Positions 46,019 through 55,075 of a stretch of 64,000 nucleotides of DNA are shown here, one piece after another (position 1 is the stretch's first letter; each line of letters begins with the position of its first letter). The stretch is from Peptoniphilus senegalensis JC140 (GTDB lineage Bacteria > Bacillota > Clostridia > Tissierellales > Peptoniphilaceae): assembly GCF_000321025.1 (NCBI RefSeq), contig NZ_HE610718.1:76350-140349 (forward strand), in the 5' to 3' direction. The position numbers and the translations under genes were made by a program. The notes beneath the pieces were generated by a model. It worked only from the letters and a program-made list of their open reading frames with translations. It was not told the DNA's origin and ran no database searches.

Positions 46019-46186
46019 TTATTTAACTGATTTACTCCCCATTAACTTATCGGATAACTTAGATAAAACAAAATAAATAGCGAACCATATTACGACTTCA
46101 TAAATTATATTTAATTCTACAAATTTTCTTATAAGTACAACTATTATCCAAGTAATTAAAGCAATTTTTAGCCCCTTGTTTTTCAT
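46019..46186 (-). CDS. Small membrane protein, 55 residues
   Basis: From ATG 46186 with a GGGAA ribosome site: MKNKGLKIALITWIIVVLIRK, then a second hydrophobic stretch and a short charged tail LSDKLMGSKSVK. Two transmembrane helices with a hairpin topology. No family recognised. The ORF can be read 18 codons longer, but those codons lack the ribosome site. Confidence 0.55.
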   Translation of the reverse strand: MKNKGLKIALITWIIVVLIRKFVELNIIYEVVIWFAIYFVLSKLSDKLMGSKSVK

Positions 46187-46334
46187 ATTATTCCCTACTT
46201 TTTTTGATTTATATAATAACTTTATTATAGTATAACACAATTGTCCTGCTAAACTGTCTGATTATTAATAATTATAAAATTACAATTTCTAGCAGTTACT
46301 GAGTTGTTTTTGTCAATAATAAATTTCTGTAATT

Positions 46335-48632
46335 TTAATTATTTTTCTCTTCATCAAATTTTTTTAAGATTTCATTAATTTCAACTGAGTCCATAAAGTC
46401 ATAAATCCTCCAGTGACTTGGTAGTAAAAAGTTGTAAGGTTCAAGGGAAAATCTCTTATCCATTAAAAGAATTTTCCCCTTATCATCTTCTGTTCTTATA
46501 ACTCTTCCCGCTGACTGCACAACTTTTATCATGCCAGGATAGATGTAGGCGTACTCATAACCTCTCTTGTACTTTTTTTGAAAGTGGCTTTTTAAAATAT
46601 TTCTCTCATAAGAAAGTCCAGGTAGGCCCACAGTTATTATAGCGACCCCTCTTAATCTCTCGCCAATTAAGTCTATGCCCTCAGAAAAAACTCCTCCCAT
46701 GACTGCAAAAGCCCTTGTACTAGAAGAAAAGGTAAAATTATTTAAAAATTCTTGGCGCTCACTTTCTGTCATTTCCCTATCTTGTTTTACAGCCTTATCG
46801 TCTATTTCAATATATTTTTCGTAGACACTTTCCATAAAGGAATATGATGGGAAGAAGAAAATATAATTTCCATCATCATTGGAAAAGTTTTTAAGATTGT
46901 CAATTATTTCATCAATAGAATTTTCCCTGTCCCTATAAACTGTAGAAATCTTATTATTCCTAAGTACAACTAAATTATCTGGGTCAAAGGGCGATTTTAT
47001 CTTGTAATAGTTTGTCTTTTCATCTGCTCCAAGGAGCTTGCCGTAATATTTTATTGGACTTAGGGTTGCTGAGAAAAATACAGAAGATCTTGGCGTCCTC
47101 AAGATATTTTCAAAAATTGGTGCAATATCTAGGGATTTAATCTTTACAGAGTCATCACTCTTTATGGAGACGAAGTCCTTATTGTAGTATTCCAAAATTT
47201 TTATGTACTTAAAAACTTTAAAATAAATATCAAGGGTTTCTTCATATCCATCTACTTCTTTGTCCTTGATCAAAAAGTCATTCATTGAAAAAACTAACTT
47301 TTCCACTTCTCCATTAAATCTTAAAAAAGAATCATAAGTATAGTATGTTTTATCTCCCAAATTTTTAAATTCTTCAATGGCACTTATGAGATGTTTTCTG
47401 CTTGCCTTTCTCTTCTTGGGAAGAAGCTCTAAAAGTTTTTCCAAATCTCCTATAAAAACTTCTGCCGAGTACATTTCCCTGCCCCTCTCCAGAAGGTTGT
47501 GGCTCTCGTCAACTAAAAGACTAAACTTTAGCATTGTGTTTTCAAAAAATCTTTTTAAATAAACTGTTGGATCAAATATGTAATTGTAGTCGCAGACAAT
47601 AAAGTCCGAAAAGTCCAATAAATCTAATTGATATTCAAAGGGGCAGACCATGTGAAGTCTTGCAAATTTTTCAATATTTTCTCTGGAAAAATTGTCGCAG
47701 GAATCAAATATGTCTATGATTGCATCGTTGACTCTGTCAAAATGTCCCTTGGCATAGGGACAGTCCTTGGGATTGCAGGAAACTTTGTCATTTAAGCAAA
47801 TTTTCTCCTTTGCCGTAACAATTGTAATTTTTAGTTTTAATTTTTTATTTAAAAGTCTTTCCAGCGCATCTTTTGCAGCTTGCTTTCCCGTAGACCTTGC
47901 CACGAGATAAAAGGCCTTGTCAATTTTATCTTCTCCCATTGCTTTAATTGTTGGGAAAATCGTAGAAATCGACTTCCCAATGCCCGTTGGTGCTTCTACA
48001 AATAATTTATTTTCATCTTCAATGGTGTTATAAACTGCAACAGAAAGCTCTCTTTGACCCTTTCTAAACTTTTTAAAGGGGAATTTTAATTTTTTTATTG
48101 ACTCATCCCTTGTATCTTTCCACTGGACAATTCTCTTGGAAAACTCCAAATACTCCATTAAAGTTCCCATGAAAAAATCTCGAAGTTCTCCAAAGGAAAA
48201 AGTCTTTTTTATATTTAAAGTTTCTTCTGTTTCAAGTTGGAAGTAGGTTAGCATGACATTTATGCTGTCTAAATCATTGTTTTTGGCATAAATATAGGCG
48301 TAGCACTTTGCCTGTGCCCAGTGCATTATGTTTTCTTCTTTTTCAAGATCTTCCAAGTCCCTTGTAGTTGATTTTATTTCATCAACTGTGACTTCCTCCG
48401 AAACTTCAATGCCATCGGCACGACCTTCCACAGTAAAATTTATGTCTTCAATTTCTTCTGTGGTCCTCAAAAAAACTTCTGTCAAAAAATCTTTGGAGTA
48501 TTCCCTTTGGACTTTTTGGTGTGCTCTTATGCCCTCGACAGCCCTTTTGTTGGAAAAAAATCTCCTGTCGATGTCGCCAGATCTCTTTACGAATTCTATT
48601 AAATTTCTTACGGAGATTTTTACTTCCTTCAC
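46335..48632 (-). CDS. DinG/XPD-like ATP-dependent helicase with N-terminal nuclease-like domain
   Basis: 765 residues, GTG start with GGAAGGG upstream. The first 180 residues look like a PD-(D/E)XK nuclease fold: VEGRADGIEV then VDEIKSTTRD. The helicase carries Walker A APTGIGKS, the DESH box in LLVDESHNLLE, and motif QSAGRVIRTEDDKG. The cysteines in KICLNDKVSCNPKDCPYA and the later VCPFEYQ are spaced as in XPD-type iron-sulfur domains. Superfamily 2 helicases of this kind unwind damaged or structured DNA. The next gene upstream is trmL, 38 bases away. Confidence 0.85.
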   Translation of the reverse strand: MKEVKISVRNLIEFVKRSGDIDRRFFSNKRAVEGIRAHQKVQREYSKDFLTEVFLRTTEEIEDINFTVEGRADGIEVSEEVTVDEIKSTTRDLEDLEKEENIMHWAQAKCYAYIYAKNNDLDSINVMLTYFQLETEETLNIKKTFSFGELRDFFMGTLMEYLEFSKRIVQWKDTRDESIKKLKFPFKKFRKGQRELSVAVYNTIEDENKLFVEAPTGIGKSISTIFPTIKAMGEDKIDKAFYLVARSTGKQAAKDALERLLNKKLKLKITIVTAKEKICLNDKVSCNPKDCPYAKGHFDRVNDAIIDIFDSCDNFSRENIEKFARLHMVCPFEYQLDLLDFSDFIVCDYNYIFDPTVYLKRFFENTMLKFSLLVDESHNLLERGREMYSAEVFIGDLEKLLELLPKKRKASRKHLISAIEEFKNLGDKTYYTYDSFLRFNGEVEKLVFSMNDFLIKDKEVDGYEETLDIYFKVFKYIKILEYYNKDFVSIKSDDSVKIKSLDIAPIFENILRTPRSSVFFSATLSPIKYYGKLLGADEKTNYYKIKSPFDPDNLVVLRNNKISTVYRDRENSIDEIIDNLKNFSNDDGNYIFFFPSYSFMESVYEKYIEIDDKAVKQDREMTESERQEFLNNFTFSSSTRAFAVMGGVFSEGIDLIGERLRGVAIITVGLPGLSYERNILKSHFQKKYKRGYEYAYIYPGMIKVVQSAGRVIRTEDDKGKILLMDKRFSLEPYNFLLPSHWRIYDFMDSVEINEILKKFDEEKNN

Positions 48633-48670
48633 GCTAACCCTTCCTTATTTAAAATTATTTCTCTAAAAAA

Positions 48671-49135
48671 TTATTCCAAATCTAAAAAGTCAAGTTGCCT
48701 CAAAGCTTCGAACAAAATAATATTTGCAGAGTTTGACAAGTTTAAACTCCTGCCATAATCCTTTAACATGGGAATTCTTATTGCCATATCATAATTCTCA
48801 AAAATTAAATTTTCTGGCAAACCACGAGTTTCTGGACCAAAGACTATGAAGTCGCCATCCTTAAATTTCACATCAGAATATCTCTTCTTCGCCTTGGTAC
48901 TTGCAAGATAGAAATTGCTGTCAGGATATTTTTCCACAAGCTCATCATAGGAATCATAATAATTTATGTCTACAAGGTGCCAATAATCAAGTCCTGCCCT
49001 CTTTAAATGCCTGTCATCAACTTCAAACCCAAGAGGCTTTATAAGATGAAGTCTCGTATGAGTAAGTCCACAAGTTCTTGCAATTGCACCTGTGTTAAAG
49101 GGGATTTCTGGTTCATAAAATACTATATTTAACAT
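48671..49135 (-). CDS. trmL: tRNA (cytidine/uridine(34)-2'-O)-methyltransferase TrmL
   Basis: 154 residues from ATG 49135 (GGAAGGAG upstream), overlapping the flavoprotein stop. SPOUT-family hallmarks: VFYEPEIPFNTGAIARTC at the start, IVFGPETRGLPENL and IPMLKDYGRSLNLSNSANIILFE, which forms the knotted SAM site. It methylates the wobble base of leucine tRNAs. Confidence 0.93.
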   Translation of the reverse strand: MLNIVFYEPEIPFNTGAIARTCGLTHTRLHLIKPLGFEVDDRHLKRAGLDYWHLVDINYYDSYDELVEKYPDSNFYLASTKAKKRYSDVKFKDGDFIVFGPETRGLPENLIFENYDMAIRIPMLKDYGRSLNLSNSANIILFEALRQLDFLDLE

Positions 49136-50685
49136 TTTTTGTCTCCTTCCAAAATTTCTATGGCACATTTAAGTCCGTCAAGGGCAGAAGAAATTATTCC
49201 TCCAGAATAACCTGCGCCTTCTCCTATTGGAAATAAATTCTCCAATCTTATACTTCTATAATTTTCTCTCACAATCCTAACTGGCGAAGATGTCCTCGTC
49301 TCAACTCCCGTTAAGATTGCATCATCACTACAAAATCCATGAACTCTTTTATCCATAACCCTTAGGGCATTTTTTATTGCCCGATTAATAGATTCTGGAT
49401 AAATTTCATTTAAGTCGGCAAAAACATATCCTGGCTTAAAAGTTGGTCTAACTTCTCCAAGTTTTTCCGTCACTCTATTTTCCAAAAAGTCTTTAACTCT
49501 TTGCACTGGTGCCTTGCCCTTTCCAATTTCATAGGCTTTTTTTTCAATTTCATCTTGAAAATTCATGCCAGCTAAGTTTCCTTGACCAAAAATTTTCTCA
49601 TCAATACTTGCAACTACTGCTGAATTTGAATTGTCGCCAGACCTATCGTGATAGGACATGCCATTTACAGCAAGCTTTCCATCTATTGAAGATGAGTTTA
49701 CAACATAGCCACCTGGACACATACAAAAAGTGTAGACAGAGTGTGCTTCATTTTTATCTGTAACATTAAGCTGATAAGTTGCAGCAGGAAGTTTATCTGA
49801 AATCATGCCATACTGTGCCTTCTCAATGTCTTTTCTCTTGTGCTCAATTCTAAAGCCAACTGCAAAGGGCTTTTGCTCAAGTAAATTATATTTATCAAGC
49901 ATAGAAAAAGTATCTCTCGCAGAGTTTCCAAGAGCCAAGATGTAGGCATCGGCAACATATTCTCCCTTGTCTGTTATTATTTTATTTATTTTTTTATCTT
50001 CTATGTCAAAATCTAAAAGTTTTTCATTAAATTTATAAATTGCACCATGACTTTCAATTTCACGTCTCATATTTTTTATCACGTCACGCAAAATATCTGT
50101 TCCTATGTGTGGCTTTTGCTCGTATAAAATATCTTCTGGTGCGCCATTTTCCACGAAGATGTCAAATATATGGGAAACTCTCTTGTCCTTTGAGCGAGAA
50201 GTAAGTTTGCCGTCAGAAAAAGTTCCTGCCCCACCTTCGCCAAATTGCACATTGGAATTTTCATCTAGCCTTCCATTCTCATGAAGAGCATCAATATCCT
50301 TAACTCTTTCATCCACTGCCTTGCCCCTTTCAATTAAGGTTACCTTTACTCCCTCTTTTGAAAGTAAATAGGCAGCAAAAAGTCCTGCAGGTCCACTTCC
50401 AACTACCACTGCAGTTTTTATATCATTAATATTTTTAACTTCAAGCTTTTCTTCCTGAAATTCATCAATATTATTCTTTAGCCTTTTTACAACTTTTTTG
50501 TCAATGTCTTTCAAATCTAAATCTACTAAAACTTGATAGACGTAATTAATTTCACGCCTAGCATCTAGAGACTTTTTGTAAATTTTATAGTCAAAATCTT
50601 TTTTATTTAATTCTTTTTCTATTTTTCCTCGCAAAAATTTTTCGTCCTTGTCATAGGGAACTTTAATATTTCTTAAAATAATCAT
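49129..50685 (-). CDS. FAD-dependent oxidoreductase (COG2509-like)
   Basis: 518 residues. An N-terminal alpha/beta segment of about 85 residues is followed by the FAD-binding AVVVGSGPAGLFAAYLL and, further on, the conserved VQFGEGGAGTFSDGKLTSR, and later GEGAGYSGGIISSALDG. These proteins (COG2509, annotated as NAD(P)/FAD-dependent dehydrogenase or oxidoreductase) have no proven reaction. It overlaps trmL by 7 bases; both may be one transcript. Confidence 0.85.
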   Translation of the reverse strand: MIILRNIKVPYDKDEKFLRGKIEKELNKKDFDYKIYKKSLDARREINYVYQVLVDLDLKDIDKKVVKRLKNNIDEFQEEKLEVKNINDIKTAVVVGSGPAGLFAAYLLSKEGVKVTLIERGKAVDERVKDIDALHENGRLDENSNVQFGEGGAGTFSDGKLTSRSKDKRVSHIFDIFVENGAPEDILYEQKPHIGTDILRDVIKNMRREIESHGAIYKFNEKLLDFDIEDKKINKIITDKGEYVADAYILALGNSARDTFSMLDKYNLLEQKPFAVGFRIEHKRKDIEKAQYGMISDKLPAATYQLNVTDKNEAHSVYTFCMCPGGYVVNSSSIDGKLAVNGMSYHDRSGDNSNSAVVASIDEKIFGQGNLAGMNFQDEIEKKAYEIGKGKAPVQRVKDFLENRVTEKLGEVRPTFKPGYVFADLNEIYPESINRAIKNALRVMDKRVHGFCSDDAILTGVETRTSSPVRIVRENYRSIRLENLFPIGEGAGYSGGIISSALDGLKCAIEILEGDKKC

Positions 50686-50767
50686 AATTTCACCAAAAAC
50701 ATTATAACACGAAAAAATCCTATTTTTTCAAATTCTGCTTAATGCTATAATAAAAAAGGAGGTTGTG

Positions 50768-51289
50768 ATGAAAAAAGATTTATCTTACATAAAAATTATA
50801 GTTATTGCAATTATACTTGCCCTTATAATAAGAACTTTTCTCTTTAATATAGTTAGGGTTCAGCAAACTTCAATGTATCCAACATTGAAACCCAATGACA
50901 TAATCTTGTCCTCTTCCCTTTATAGGTTTAAAAAAGATTTCAGGAGAGGCGACATTGTTGTCTTTAAGTCCACTTCTGAAAATAAAATGCTAATCAAAAG
51001 AATTGTTGGACTGCCCGGAGAAAAGGTTGAAATTTACGATGGCTCAATATATATTGACGGAGAACTTTTGGAAGAAAAATATTTTAAGGAAAAACCCTAC
51101 ACCCTATCTCCTACAAGGGAATTTAAAGTCCAAGAGGATGAATTATTTGTCCTTGGCGACAACAGAAATCCTGGAGCTTCTGTTGACTCTAGACTTTTTG
51201 GACCAATTAAAATAAAAAGCATAAGATCCCATCCTTTTTATAGACTTTTCCCATTAAATTCAAAAAAACTTATAAATGAAATTAACTAA
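50768..51289 (+). CDS. lepB: Signal peptidase I
   Basis: 173 residues from ATG 50768 (AAGGAGG upstream; the GTG at 50765 is too close to it). One N-terminal transmembrane helix, catalytic Ser35 in QQTSMYPTL and Lys77 in MLIKRIVGLPGE, then the VLGDNRNPGASVDSR box. It cleaves exported preproteins outside the membrane. Single gene between divergent and convergent neighbours. Confidence 0.94.
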   Translation: MKKDLSYIKIIVIAIILALIIRTFLFNIVRVQQTSMYPTLKPNDIILSSSLYRFKKDFRRGDIVVFKSTSENKMLIKRIVGLPGEKVEIYDGSIYIDGELLEEKYFKEKPYTLSPTREFKVQEDELFVLGDNRNPGASVDSRLFGPIKIKSIRSHPFYRLFPLNSKKLINEIN

Positions 51290-51318
51290 AAAAGAGACTT
51301 CACTTAGTCTCTTCTTTT
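51289..51318. terminator. Bidirectional terminator between lepB and the kinase gene
   Basis: AAGAGACT/AGTCTCTT stem with loop TCACTT, A-rich on one side and T-rich on the other; it overlaps the kinase stop codon. Confidence 0.8.
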
Positions 51319-52451
51319 AGTTTCGGCAAAATTATTTCAAAAACTGTCCCAATAATTTCACCCTTTTCATTTTTGTTGTCCATAATTTTTATGTCGCCTT
51401 TTAATTTTTTCAGGATGTTCTTCACTAGATTTAAACCAATTCCATAGCCGCCACTTTTTCTGTCTCTTGACTCATCAACTCTATAAAACAAATCAAAAAC
51501 TTTAACTTTCTCCTCGTCACTGATGCCACAGCCAGTGTCTCTTACTTCAATAAAATAATTTTTCTCATCTTCCCTAAAGTCAAAACTAAGGCTTCCACCA
51601 TCTTTATTGTAAATTATTCCATTTTTCCCAAGGTTATAAATGGCTCTCTCTAATAAAATGTCGCTGGAATAAATAATTTTATCATCAACACTTGACATAA
51701 TTTTTACATTTTTTTCTTCTGCCAAGTCTTCCAAATCAAAGACAATTTCATCCACAACTTCCCTTATATTAAAGTCACTTAAAACTGCATTTTCTCTCCT
51801 ATTTAAAAACAAAAGAGATTCAATTATTTTTGAAATTCTATCTATATTTTCGTCAAAATTTTCTAAGAGGTCTTTGAATTCCCCATCAGCAAGGTCATTT
51901 TTCATTAGATAAATTTCTAAAGAGGACTTCATTATGGAAATTGGAGTGTTTAACTCGTGGGCAATGGCTGAGGAAAGTGACTTTTCTCTGGCGTAGCTTG
52001 AATAGATTTTATCTAGGGATTTTTCAAAAGCAAGTGAAAGTTCCTCAATCTCTTGGGATTCCCCTGGCATATAGATATTTTCTTCACTCTTTATATTGTC
52101 CACATCAATCTCTTGGACTCTATCCTTTAGTATCTTTAATGGCTTTAAAAGTCTTGAAACTAATAAGTAATAGACTAAAGAGCCAAGGGCAATTGTTGCT
52201 GTAATTACTAATAGGGAAAAATTTTTTATCTCTCTCGTTGATTTTAATTTTGAATCTTCCAGAACGATAAAATAATCGCTGCCCTTTTTTTCTTCTTCCT
52301 GCACAATTTTTTCGCCAATATCTAAAATTCTCTTCTCTTGATACTTGCCTATGATGTAATTTGAAGTCGCAGTCATTATTATAAAAATTAAAATTATTGA
52401 AAAAATTAGCTTGAAGACTATTGTGTTCTTAACATTTTTAATTTTCTTCAT
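51300..52451 (-). CDS. Two-component sensor histidine kinase
   Basis: 383 residues from ATG 52451, overlapping the end of the regulator gene. Two transmembrane helices (about residues 13-30 and 75-95) bracket a short extracellular loop. HAMP region, then the dimerisation box AIAHELNTPISI (His about residue 162) and the ATPase with N, G1 and G2 boxes: RDTGCGISDEEKV and GGYGIGLNLVKNIL. The sensed signal is unknown. Paired with the regulator directly upstream. Confidence 0.9.
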   Translation of the reverse strand: MKKIKNVKNTIVFKLIFSIILIFIIMTATSNYIIGKYQEKRILDIGEKIVQEEEKKGSDYFIVLEDSKLKSTREIKNFSLLVITATIALGSLVYYLLVSRLLKPLKILKDRVQEIDVDNIKSEENIYMPGESQEIEELSLAFEKSLDKIYSSYAREKSLSSAIAHELNTPISIMKSSLEIYLMKNDLADGEFKDLLENFDENIDRISKIIESLLFLNRRENAVLSDFNIREVVDEIVFDLEDLAEEKNVKIMSSVDDKIIYSSDILLERAIYNLGKNGIIYNKDGGSLSFDFREDEKNYFIEVRDTGCGISDEEKVKVFDLFYRVDESRDRKSGGYGIGLNLVKNILKKLKGDIKIMDNKNEKGEIIGTVFEIILPKLKEETK

Positions 52452-53112
52452 CAATAATGTAGCCCTTTCCAATTTCGTTTCTTATAATATTTTTGCCAAG
52501 CCTTGTCTTTAATTTCTTCCTAAGAGCAGACATGTGGACTCTTACCACATTGGAAAATAAATCAACCTCGTCATTCCAGACGTGTTCCATTAGTTCTTCT
52601 GTTGTCACATATCTTCCCAAGTTGAAAAATAAATATTCCAAAATTCCAGCTTCCTTTTGCGTGAGCTTTAACTCCTCTCCAGCAAACTTAAAAGTCCTCT
52701 TTGCTGTATCAAAGCTTATGCCACTTGTTTCTATTACTGCATCTTTTATTGTAGTTTGTCTCCTAAGAAGTGACCTGATTCTTGCCTTTATCTCCTCAAA
52801 GTGAAAAGGCTTTAGGACATAATCGTTAGCGCCAAGATCAAAGCCCTTTACCCTATCGTCAACATCAGAAAGTGCTGTGAGCATAATAATATTAACTTGG
52901 CTATTCTCTTCACGAATTTCTCGTAAAATTTCAAAGCCATCTTTTTTTGGCAAATTTATGTCTAAAATAATTAAATCATAATCATTTGTAAATGCCATAA
53001 AAGACCCCTCTTCTCCGTCAAGTGCAGTGTCAACCACATAACCTGAGTGCTCCAAGCCTTCTCTTATGGACTCTAAAAGTTTTTTTTCATCTTCAACAAC
53101 TAATATTTTCAT
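52438..53112 (-). CDS. OmpR/PhoB-family response regulator
   Basis: 224 residues from ATG 53112. Receiver domain: ILVVEDEKKLL, phosphoacceptor Asp in DLIILDINLPKKDG, the switch Thr in MLTALS and the Lys in DYVLKPFHFEE. The C-terminal winged helix (LTQKEAGILEYLFFN, TTEELMEHVWN, VRVHMSALRKKL) binds DNA. It overlaps folA by ATGA and the kinase gene by 14 bases, so the three genes form one operon. Confidence 0.93.
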   Translation of the reverse strand: MKILVVEDEKKLLESIREGLEHSGYVVDTALDGEEGSFMAFTNDYDLIILDINLPKKDGFEILREIREENSQVNIIMLTALSDVDDRVKGFDLGANDYVLKPFHFEEIKARIRSLLRRQTTIKDAVIETSGISFDTAKRTFKFAGEELKLTQKEAGILEYLFFNLGRYVTTEELMEHVWNDEVDLFSNVVRVHMSALRKKLKTRLGKNIIRNEIGKGYIIDEEN

Positions 53113-53585
53113 TTTACTCTCTTCCATTTCTCGTGATAAACTTTATAATTTGGATCTGATATTTCAGTTTTATCAACTAATTTAAAATCATCAAATTCAG
53201 GAATAAAGGTATCCGCCCCTTCAACTACTGTGTCAACTCTTGTAACAATTAACTCGTCAAGCCTGTTCCACAAAAGTTTTACAATTTCTGCTCCACCGAT
53301 TACAAAAACTTCCTTGTCTGGGGATTTTCTTATAATCTCTTCTAGCTTTTCTATTGAATCCACATAGTATAAATCCTTTTTATCTTTTCTATCAGAGCGA
53401 GTAAACACTACGGAAATTCTATTGGGAAGCTGTCTTCCAATTTCATCAAAAGTAGTTCTACCCATGACAATAATATTATTATTTGTATAATCTCTAAACA
53501 TGTGAAGGTCATCATCTATGAATAAAATTTGTTTGCCATCCTTGGCAATAGCATTCTTATTGTCAATTAGTATAAGTAATTTCAT
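53109..53585 (-). CDS. folA: Dihydrofolate reductase
   Basis: 158 residues from ATG 53585 (GGAGG upstream). LLILIDNKNAIAKDG at the start, IVMGRTTFDEIGRQLPNR for the NADPH and folate contacts, VFVIGGAEIVK and the late ADTFIPEF. It makes tetrahydrofolate. The opening strand lacks the common WP pair after the glycine loop and the Met20-loop segment is short, so it is a somewhat divergent DHFR. Coupled to the two-component genes. Confidence 0.88.
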   Translation of the reverse strand: MKLLILIDNKNAIAKDGKQILFIDDDLHMFRDYTNNNIIVMGRTTFDEIGRQLPNRISVVFTRSDRKDKKDLYYVDSIEKLEEIIRKSPDKEVFVIGGAEIVKLLWNRLDELIVTRVDTVVEGADTFIPEFDDFKLVDKTEISDPNYKVYHEKWKRVK

Positions 53586-53708
53586 TTTATCCTCCAATAA
53601 ATTAAATTCTTATATTAATCATAGCTTAGCAGAAAAAATATTAAAAGTATTTTGTTTTCAAGGTTTTCAAAAAATTTTTACATAACTGAATTTATTGTAA
53701 TTTTTATC

Positions 53709-53737
53709 TTGAAATTTTTATCTTTCTCTGCTATACT
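53709..53737 (+). promoter_or_regulatory. Promoter of the tRNA-Cys gene
   Basis: TTGAAA, 17 bases, TATACT, 11 bases before the tRNA. Confidence 0.7.
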
Positions 53738-53748
53738 AATGTTGTTAT

Positions 53749-53822
53749 GGCGACATAGCCAAGTGGTAAGGCACGGGTCTGCAACACCCTTATCACCGGT
53801 TCAAATCCGGTTGTCGCCTCCA
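53749..53822 (+). tRNA. tRNA-Cys (GCA anticodon)
   Basis: 74 bases including encoded CCA. Acceptor stem GGCGACA/TGTCGCC, D arm GCC-AAGTGGTAA-GGC, anticodon loop CTGCAAC with GCA, T arm CCGG-TTCAAAT-CCGG. The outermost anticodon pair is a C/T mismatch. Confidence 0.95.
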
Positions 53823-53827
53823 AAGTT

Positions 53828-53858
53828 ATCTACTGATTTTTATCAGTAGATTTTTTTT
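53828..53858 (+). terminator. Terminator after tRNA-Cys
   Basis: ATCTACTGAT/ATCAGTAGAT stem with loop TTTT and eight T. Confidence 0.92.
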
Positions 53859-53875
53859 GCAAATTTTTAATGGTT

Positions 53876-53900
53876 ATTAAAAAAGCAGCCCGAGAGCTGC
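53876..53900 (-). terminator. Terminator after the carboxy-terminal protease gene
   Basis: AGCAGC/GCTGCT stem with a six-base loop and a T run on the minus strand, 6 bases after the stop. Confidence 0.82.
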
Positions 53901-53905
53901 TAATT

Positions 53906-55075
53906 TTACTTTTCATTTATAATTTCAATTGCCTTTTGAAGTTGAGTGTCTGTGTCCTTATAGTCAATTCCAATTCCCTTAATATCTTCTGGGAGATCAA
54001 CTTCAATGTCCGGCTCTATTCCCTTCTTATTTATGGACTTGCCACTTGGAGTAAAGTATTCTGAAGTGGTTAGTTTTAGTCCATCGCCCTCAGGTAGTGC
54101 CATTACATTTTGTACTACGCCCTTGCCATAAGTTTTCTTTCCAATAATTTTTGCTCGGTCAAGGTCTCTTATGGCTCCTGATAAAATTTCTGATGCAGAA
54201 GCTGAGCCTTCGTTGACTAATACAACCATTTTGATGTCATTGTAAGAGTCATCTAATTTATAATCTTGAACCACTTCTCCCTTGTTGTCTTTTAATGTTA
54301 CAAAAGTGGACTTTGGAAGAATTGCATCGCCAATTTCAACGGCAGCATCAACAACTCCACCAGGATTTCCTCTCATGTCGAGGATTATTCCCTTTACACC
54401 TTCCCTTGTAAGTTCCTTTAAAGCCTTTACAAAGTCCTTTCCAGTTTCTTCATCAAACATTGTTATGCCAATGTAGCCAATGTCTCCAATTTTATTTTTA
54501 ATTACAGAGTCAATTTTAATTTCTTCTCTCTTTATTTCAACTTCTTCTGTCTTCAAATTTTTCTTTTTGAGAAGCAAAATCTTAACAGTAGTTCCTCTTT
54601 CGCCCCTCATTTCCTTTGATGCCTCATCAATTTTTTCTGCAGAAAAATCTTTGCCGTTGATTTTTAAAATTTTATCTCCAGATTCAACTCCAGCCCTATC
54701 AGCTGGCGAACCCTTTATTGGAGAAACTACAGTTACAGTCCCGTCTTCGTCAGGAGAAATTATAACCCCAATACCTTGAAACTTTCCAGTTGTTGTTTCA
54801 GATAATTTTTTCATCTCATCATTAGTTAAGTATTGTGAATAAGGGTCTCCCAATCCTGCTACAAGTCCCTTCAAAAGACCCGACTCTAAATTTTTATCTT
54901 TAATATCTTTGTTGTAAAGATAATTCTCTTTCAAATATTTTTCTAATACAATTACCTTTCCAAAATTTTCATTGGAAGATAGAACTTCTCTTACAGTTAA
55001 TATTCTAGTAACAAAAGCAGTTGTAATTACTAAAAGTACAACTGCTAAGATTTTTAAAAATTTATTATTTTTCAT
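53906..55075 (-). CDS. ctpA: S41-family carboxy-terminal processing protease
   Basis: 389 residues. One N-terminal transmembrane or signal segment, a PDZ domain around residues 95-180 (VIISPDEDGTVTVVSPIKGSPADRAGVESGDKI), then the protease core with Ser in EGSASASEILSGA and Lys in GKKTYGKGVVQ. It acts outside the membrane on wall-remodelling proteins. The start overlaps the stop of the M23 gene by TAATG, so the two are coupled; the cluster with ftsEX suggests a role in division. Confidence 0.93.
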   Translation of the reverse strand: MKNNKFLKILAVVLLVITTAFVTRILTVREVLSSNENFGKVIVLEKYLKENYLYNKDIKDKNLESGLLKGLVAGLGDPYSQYLTNDEMKKLSETTTGKFQGIGVIISPDEDGTVTVVSPIKGSPADRAGVESGDKILKINGKDFSAEKIDEASKEMRGERGTTVKILLLKKKNLKTEEVEIKREEIKIDSVIKNKIGDIGYIGITMFDEETGKDFVKALKELTREGVKGIILDMRGNPGGVVDAAVEIGDAILPKSTFVTLKDNKGEVVQDYKLDDSYNDIKMVVLVNEGSASASEILSGAIRDLDRAKIIGKKTYGKGVVQNVMALPEGDGLKLTTSEYFTPSGKSINKKGIEPDIEVDLPEDIKGIGIDYKDTDTQLQKAIEIINEK

